NCBI GenBank assembly: GCA_963585895.1
Contig: OY757934.1
Coordinates: forward strand, 43,955,513-44,019,512
Direction of reading: 5' to 3'
DNA length: 64,000 bases
From: Sepioteuthis lessoniana
Taxonomy: Eukaryota > Mollusca > Cephalopoda > Myopsida > Loliginidae
A program made the position numbers and the translations under genes. Shown one piece after another: positions 61,412 to 64,000 of the stretch. Position 1 is the stretch's first letter. Every line of letters starts with the position of its first letter. The notes below the pieces were generated by a model. That model was not told the DNA's origin, did no database searches, and worked only from the letters and a program-made list of their open reading frames with translations.

Positions 61412-62677
61412 ATAGAAAATGTCTATTATGTTCAACGAAATCTTTAAATATATATATATATATATATATATATAATGCATGTGTGATGCATCAGGCTTCT
61501 TCTTAAACTCATAACCTGTTAAAATATAAGTCTTGTTATTTGTAAAATTACTTATAATCAATATTGAGTTGAATATATATGTATATATATGTATATATGT
61601 CTATATATATCTTGGTCACACACTTTGTCTCATTACAAATTAATGGAAAATTATGTTTTTATGGTGATTAGGTGATAAGGCATTACTTAAGTAAACAGAA
61701 GATAGAAAGAACGAAAGAATGAATGAATGAATGAACTAAAAGATGGGAAGAAAGAAAGAAAACATGGGAAGATCCCACAACTTTAGCAACAATGAACTTG
61801 TTAAATACTTTAAGTAGGGGACCATTTAGCAGTAGCACATACTGTAAGCAAGCTGAGGACTGTATTCCAGACCCAGCAAAGATAAGTAAATAACATGAAA
61901 GCATGCAAAAAGAAAAAGAAGAAGCACAGAAAGGAAGAAAGCAAAGAGAAAATAAATTGAAAGCAAAGAGAAATTGAAAAGGAGAAAAAAACAACTGTGA
62001 CACATAAGGGAGATAACTCAAGTATTATTAGTGTTTTCAGAGAGAACAAGAAAGTGAGTAAATCGATTTAACTGTTTACTTATCCATGCATAATTCTGCC
62101 ATTTATGATAGGAATTTGGTTAGTATAAAAAAAAAATTTCAAAGGAAAGTATGTTTTAAGTTTAGACATGATAAGAAAGTAAAAATAATCCTGATTGGTT
62201 CAAATTTCATTCATTCAATTTAAATTAATTTAGTTTTTTTATTAGTTAAAATTTAATTAAGTTCTGTTTTTGGACCAGGGAGGACAGAATTGATAGTAGC
62301 TTCAATCCAGTGGTCTTCCCTCAAACAACTCCTGCTCCCTCACCTAAATGGGATAGAGGCTGGATTTATTTACAAGTGCCTGAGACATCCCAGAAGGGGA
62401 ATGCTAATGGAATCTAAGCATTTTTTAAAAAGCACTCCCTGGGGTTTTGTTTTTGTAGGAGGTTAACTTATTTCAGGGTACCCTATATTAAACAGCCCTT
62501 GTGTCACATTTTGACCTCTTGTGGAGCTGAATGAATACCTGGTCCAAATTTAATTCAATTTAGTGTAGAAAGACTTATGTAAAATTCTGGTTTATGTTAT
62601 GAGATTCAATTTACAGCAGGTCAATTTGATTTTTGCAAAAATGGATTCCATTCCCTTATTGTGGTTCCACTGTCCTT
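61412..62677. other. No gene seen
   Basis: 61675-62050 is purine-rich (AAGAAAGAAAGC words) without a domain. 62270-62530 is GC-richer and ends 'CTTGTGTCACATTTTGACC', perhaps a very old SINE-1 relative. Confidence 0.4.
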
Positions 62678-62826
62678 AAAGCAGTATAAATTATGAGGTG
62701 AGATCAAAAGCAGTATAAATTACAAGGTAAGATCAAAAGCAGTATAAATTATGAGATGAGATCAAAAGCAGTATAAATCATGAGGTGAGATCAAAAGCAG
62801 TATCAATTATGGGGTATGATAAAAAG
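62678..62826. repeat. 29-bp tandem repeat, five copies
   Basis: AAAGCAGTATAAATTATGAG plus GTGAGATCA repeated five times with few changes. Confidence 0.95.
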
Positions 62827-63744
62827 TATCAAGATTGAAATATGATATGATAACAGATATTTGTGTTATTTCCTATTATAGAATACACATTTTTTTAGCC
62901 TTAAAATAATCAACTCCAAAAACATACATAAGAACATTCTAGAAATTTTGGATCAAAATCGCATGAAGTTACACTTTTATATTTTTCAACCAATCAGCTA
63001 AAAACACAGAATAAGAACATTCTTGAAAATTCAGCTCAGAAACTAATTAACAGAAAAATATCTAGGCTCCAAAATAAATAAGTAATTATACGAATCTGAA
63101 TGGACAAGAAATGTCTGCGCACTTGAATTTTAAGACCCGCAATAAAACCTAACAAAATCCTATTTTTGATTCACTTTAGTGACCCCAAAGTATGAATAAT
63201 GAAGAATTTAATTAACTAGGGCATTCCACTACAAGAGGCCAGGACAGACAGCAGAAGGCAACGCACACAAGATTCAAAGCAAAGAAGCACGCAGCATTCT
63301 TTTGCTGACTACTGGAACGTGACACATTGTCGCCAAAGATCATAAAAAATGCACATGTGGACTTAAGAAAACAAAATGCCCATACTTACGGTCCCTCACA
63401 TATATACACACACACATACACATGTATGTAAGTAAAGTCAATTTTTTATCCACTTTACTGTAGCCAACTATGGACACATTGTCTCAATAGACTTTTTCCA
63501 ACATGTACACATGCACACACGGGTGAACAAATCATATTTTTTTATTCAACTAGCTATAGCTGTATTTTAATTATTTTTATCCTGTTTGTTATGGTTATTA
63601 AATTGCTTGTTTCTTAATGTTCGTTATTGTCACATTCCATTTGTTTACATGCTTGTAAAATTTGTGTTTTATTTGTGGAAACTAAACCTGAAAGTAACTC
63701 AAGTAAATTACGGAAGATATCCTGTACTTCACACCATAAGGAAT
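62827..63744. other. No feature recognised
   Basis: AT-rich to about 63220, then a short GC-richer stretch (63225-63330) with no identified homology. Confidence 0.4.
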
Positions 63745-63882
63745 CCACATGGTGTAGTGGCTAAACACCCTTATTCTCTCAGTTATGGATTAAATAGTAT
63801 CCCTACTGTTCTGCTAGAAGGATGGCTTTGTCATTAAATAACAGTTTGATATGCCATTAAACAAAGAAACTGAAACCAAAAC
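63745..63882 (+). repeat. SINE-2 copy with internal deletion
   Basis: Head 'CACATGGTGTAGTGGCTAA' joins directly to 'CACCCTTATTCTCTCAGTTA'; tail 'GATATGCCATTAAACAAAG'. Confidence 0.8.
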
Positions 63883-63929
63883 CAAAATAAAATTTTAAAA
63901 AAAAAAAATTGTTGTTTCTAGGTGCAAAA

Positions 63930-64000
63930 GGTACTCCTAACTAAGGTGCATTTAGTGAAATGATTATTATCAGAAGAAATGGAAGTGGTGACCTGAGTTC
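63930..64000 (+). repeat. SINE-1 head, cut by the window end
   Basis: 'GAAATGATTATTATCAGAAG' and the start of the B box 'GACCTGAGTTC' at the last bases. Confidence 0.7.

Overview
The window is animal nuclear DNA. Long GT-AG introns separate small exons, and the introns are packed with tRNA-derived SINEs, decayed LINEs, mariner/Tc1 and LTR elements and long (TA)n, (CT)n and (CA)n tracts. The mix of repeats and the gene itself suggest a mollusc, most likely a cephalopod such as an octopus. That assignment is inference from repeat style, not from a search.

One real gene dominates. Ten plus-strand exons between 1994 and 52189 encode the last 540 residues of a transglutaminase (protein-glutamine gamma-glutamyltransferase): the whole catalytic core and both C-terminal beta-barrels. 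Splice phases join without a break and no stop interrupts the frame. The N-terminal beta-sandwich and the start codon lie upstream of the window. The Cys-His-Asp triad is intact, with spacing (58 and 23 residues) identical to human TG2 as I recall its numbering. The side-chain ligands of the canonical calcium site are all replaced. This is the most interesting coding observation here.

Layout. 1-1993 is 5' sequence with an 89-bp tandem repeat and a SINE. Introns of 0.9, 8.0, 7.0, 8.4, 4.1, 10.7, 2.6, 3.8 and 3.0 kb follow. They hold a Tc1 fossil (8.5-9.2 kb), two copies of one internally deleted mariner (11.8 and 27.6 kb), a decayed minus-strand Gypsy element (21.0-24.0 kb), a 2.3-kb element with terminal inverted repeats (24.2-26.5 kb), a 127-bp satellite (30.2-30.9 kb), a 28-bp array (31.6-32.3 kb), a stack of R2-like LINE 3' halves (33.1-36.7 kb) and several solo LTRs with 4-bp target duplications. 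The region after 52189 holds a purine-rich probable 3' UTR, more SINEs, a solo LTR, a long near-perfect inverted repeat (60.9-61.4 kb) and one possible terminal exon of a minus-strand neighbour (56.3 kb).

Repeat names used here are local. SINE-1 has a tRNA-like head with a B box reading GAGTTCAAATCC. SINE-2 has a tail ending CCATTAAACAAAGAAACC. SINE-3 has a B box reading GGGTTCAATCCC and a tail ending CGCCAACTTTAC. R4 is a non-tRNA repeat that shares the SINE-2 tail. LINE-E is an RTE-like non-LTR element. LINE-F is an R2-like non-LTR element with an (AAT)n tail. Nested insertions give a partial history: a SINE in a mariner, an LTR in a SINE, an R4 in a SINE, and an LTR in a LINE.
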